A DNA stretch of 5,689 nucleotides, from positions 1 through 5,689 of the forward strand of contig JAUQXD010000863.1 of assembly GCA_030834835.1 (NCBI GenBank). Reading direction: 5' to 3'. The notes below the pieces were generated by a model that was not told where the DNA came from, made no database searches, and worked only from the letters and a program-made list of their open reading frames with translations. Source of the DNA: Thermoflexales bacterium (GTDB taxonomy: Bacteria; Chloroflexota; Anaerolineae; Fen-1058). This document shows, piece by piece, positions 4,205 through 5,689 of this stretch. The position numbers were made by a program, and so were the translations under genes. Each line of letters starts with the position of its first letter. The stretch's first letter is position 1.

Positions 4205-5689
4205 TCACATGTTCAGCGCAGGCGTGGCCGCCTCAACTTCGACGCGATTGTCGTGATAGACCGCGCCGCCCATGTCCGAGTCGCGTTCGGCGACGGTGGC
4301 ATTGGCGTTGGCGGCTTGGCCGTTCAACTTTGGCCAATACCCTTTCGGACTCAGCGCCACGCCGGGCCGAACGGCCTCGCTCACTTCGACAATGGCCTGA
4401 AACTCGCCGCGATCATTGAAGATTCGCACGCACGCGCCGCTCGATAACTGCCGAAGCGCGGCATCGGTTGGATGGAGCACCACACGCAGCGGCCCGGCCT
4501 TTTTCAGCAGGTCCGGTTTGTTCACGAATAGACTGTTCAGAAAATAGTGCGAGGCCGGCGTGATGAGCGTCAACGGATAACGCCGCGCCAATTCTTGATC
4601 CACGACTTCCTGCGACGGCGTATAGGTCGGCAATGGATCGAAGCCGTCGTCCGCGGCTGTCTGCGAATAGAACTCGATCTTGCCCGAAGGCGTTGGGAAG
4701 CCGTGCGGATACGCGAGCGTCGGCTGCGGATAATTCAAGCGTGCCCAACCCTGCTCTTTGAGTTTTTCCAGCGTGATCCCTTTGAGCGATGGATGATCGG
4801 TATCGAGAAAGGCGCGCGCCAGATCATCGTCGCTGTCGTAGAGACACGGCTCGGTCAGCCCCATCTGCCGCGCCAGCCGACGAACGATCTCGGTACCGGG
4901 CAGGCATTCGCCCGGCGGCGAGATCGCCGGTTCGTTCCACAGCACGTAGAGATGACCATAGGCGTTGTGCAGATCGGCGTGTTCGGGCTGCATCGTCGTC
5001 GGCAGCAATAGATCGGCGTAGTCGGCGGTGTCCGTTTGAAAGTGATCGACGACGACGGTGAAGAGATCCTCGCGCGCCAGACCGCGACGCACCGTGTTCT
5101 GATCGGGGTTGCTGGCGACCGGATTTGCCGCCAGCACCAGCAGCGCCTTCACCGGTGGATCCGTAGCCTCAAGCAGATTGTCGCCGAGGCGCGACATCAA
5201 AAGGGTGCGCGTTTGCGACGAGCGCAAATCAGGGCGGAACAGACGATCGAAATTGCCCTGCATGTAATCGCCGGTCGAATAGACCGCACCGCCGCCCACG
5301 TACTGCCAATCGCCGGTGACGCCGGGAATGGTCATGATCGTGCGCAGCGCCATGCCGCCGCCCGCATGGCGTTGAATACCCATTTTCGTGAAGATGCCCG
5401 TCGGGCGAGTGGTCGCCAGGCGTTGGCCCAATGCGCGGATCGTTTCCGCCGGGATGCCCGTGATGTGCGCGACTCGTTCCGGCGGATAGTTCATGATGCG
5501 CGCGCGATATTGCTCCCAGCCGAGCGTGTGCTGCTCGATGTAAGCACGATCTTCCGCGCCCGATGTGACCACGACATTCAAGAGGCCCATCGCCAGCGCG
5601 GCGTCCGTCCCCGGAATGAGCGAGATATACTCATCGGCCTGTTCGGCCGTGCGGGTGCGGATCGGATCGATCACGACCACGTATGCGCC
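4205..5689 (-). CDS. Molybdopterin oxidoreductase (DMSO reductase / formate dehydrogenase superfamily), C-terminal part; 5' end outside window
   Basis: The frame is open to the window edge, and Gly-Ala-Tyr precede the GTG at 5680, so the start lies beyond the window. The visible 494 residues are the later domains of a large Mo/W-bisPGD enzyme (COG0243 type). VVVIDPIRTRTAEQAD and IPGTDAALAMGLL near the edge are typical of the second molybdopterin-binding segment. TKMGIQRHAGGG, LLVLAANPVASNPDQ and TDTADYADLLLPTTMQPEH follow, also family hallmarks. From about residue 371, YPLTLITPASHYFLNSLF begins the C-terminal molybdopterin-dinucleotide-binding domain, which runs to the end. The N-terminal Fe-S site and the Mo ligand residue (Ser, Cys, Sec or Asp) are not in the window, so the substrate cannot be told. 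It converges on the MerB-family gene with a 30-nt gap. Superfamily is certain; the particular reaction is not. Confidence 0.92.
   Translation of the reverse strand, partial: GAYVVVIDPIRTRTAEQADEYISLIPGTDAALAMGLLNVVVTSGAEDRAYIEQHTLGWEQYRARIMNYPPERVAHITGIPAETIRALGQRLATTRPTGIFTKMGIQRHAGGGMALRTIMTIPGVTGDWQYVGGGAVYSTGDYMQGNFDRLFRPDLRSSQTRTLLMSRLGDNLLEATDPPVKALLVLAANPVASNPDQNTVRRGLAREDLFTVVVDHFQTDTADYADLLLPTTMQPEHADLHNAYGHLYVLWNEPAISPPGECLPGTEIVRRLARQMGLTEPCLYDSDDDLARAFLDTDHPSLKGITLEKLKEQGWARLNYPQPTLAYPHGFPTPSGKIEFYSQTAADDGFDPLPTYTPSQEVVDQELARRYPLTLITPASHYFLNSLFVNKPDLLKKAGPLRVVLHPTDAALRQLSSGACVRIFNDRGEFQAIVEVSEAVRPGVALSPKGYWPKLNGQAANANATVAERDSDMGGAVYHDNRVEVEAATPALNM

Noticed and set aside
4162..4447. 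Short + strand ORFs opposite the end of the molybdoenzyme gene
   Set aside because: They arise from the palindrome and from antisense reading of a well-supported gene. Low-complexity Arg-rich translation is typical of a shadow.

Overview
The window is GC-rich bacterial DNA, fully coding except for short gaps. It holds four genes: two glycosidase genes and a MerB-family gene on the + strand, then a molybdenum-enzyme gene converging from the - strand. Both outer genes run off the window. No marker gene fixes the taxon. A tandem heptamer repeat, a dispersed-type palindrome and the gene mix would suit an environmental lineage such as Chloroflexota, but that is a weak inference.

Layout. Positions 1-1461 carry the C-terminal two thirds or so of a GH3 beta-glycosidase. 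Positions 1522-3393 carry a complete GH5 enzyme closely resembling subfamily GH5_12, the fungal intracellular glucosylceramide/steryl-glucoside beta-glucosidases. After a 28-nt gap with a strong AGGAGG ribosome binding site comes the MerB-family gene, 3422-4174. A 30-nt gap holding a palindrome separates it from the 3' end of a molybdopterin oxidoreductase gene, 4205 to the window edge.

The main discovery is the MerB-family gene. A normal ORF call breaks it into a 123-aa ORF, a middle piece and an unannotated tail, because it contains two in-frame TGA codons, at 3791-3793 and 4016-4018. All three pieces lie in one frame and together form one 250-residue organomercurial-lyase-like protein. The two TGA codons fall exactly where MerB has its two catalytic cysteines (Cys96 and Cys159 in the plasmid R831b enzyme), and the catalytic Asp (Asp99) is kept three residues after the first. 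Each TGA is followed at 19-26 nt by a hairpin with the size and placement of a bacterial SECIS element; the second has a GGUC apical loop like that of E. coli fdhF. The best reading is a selenoprotein with two selenocysteines forming the Hg-binding active site (Sec124, Asp127, Sec199). TGA ends the GH3, GH5 and molybdoenzyme genes at their expected C-termini, so a genome-wide TGA reassignment is unlikely.

How the genes work together. GH3 and GH5 could act in sequence on glucosides or glycolipids. The MerB-like gene could share their transcript, given the small gaps, but no functional link is visible. No merA, merR, merT or merP gene is present in the window.
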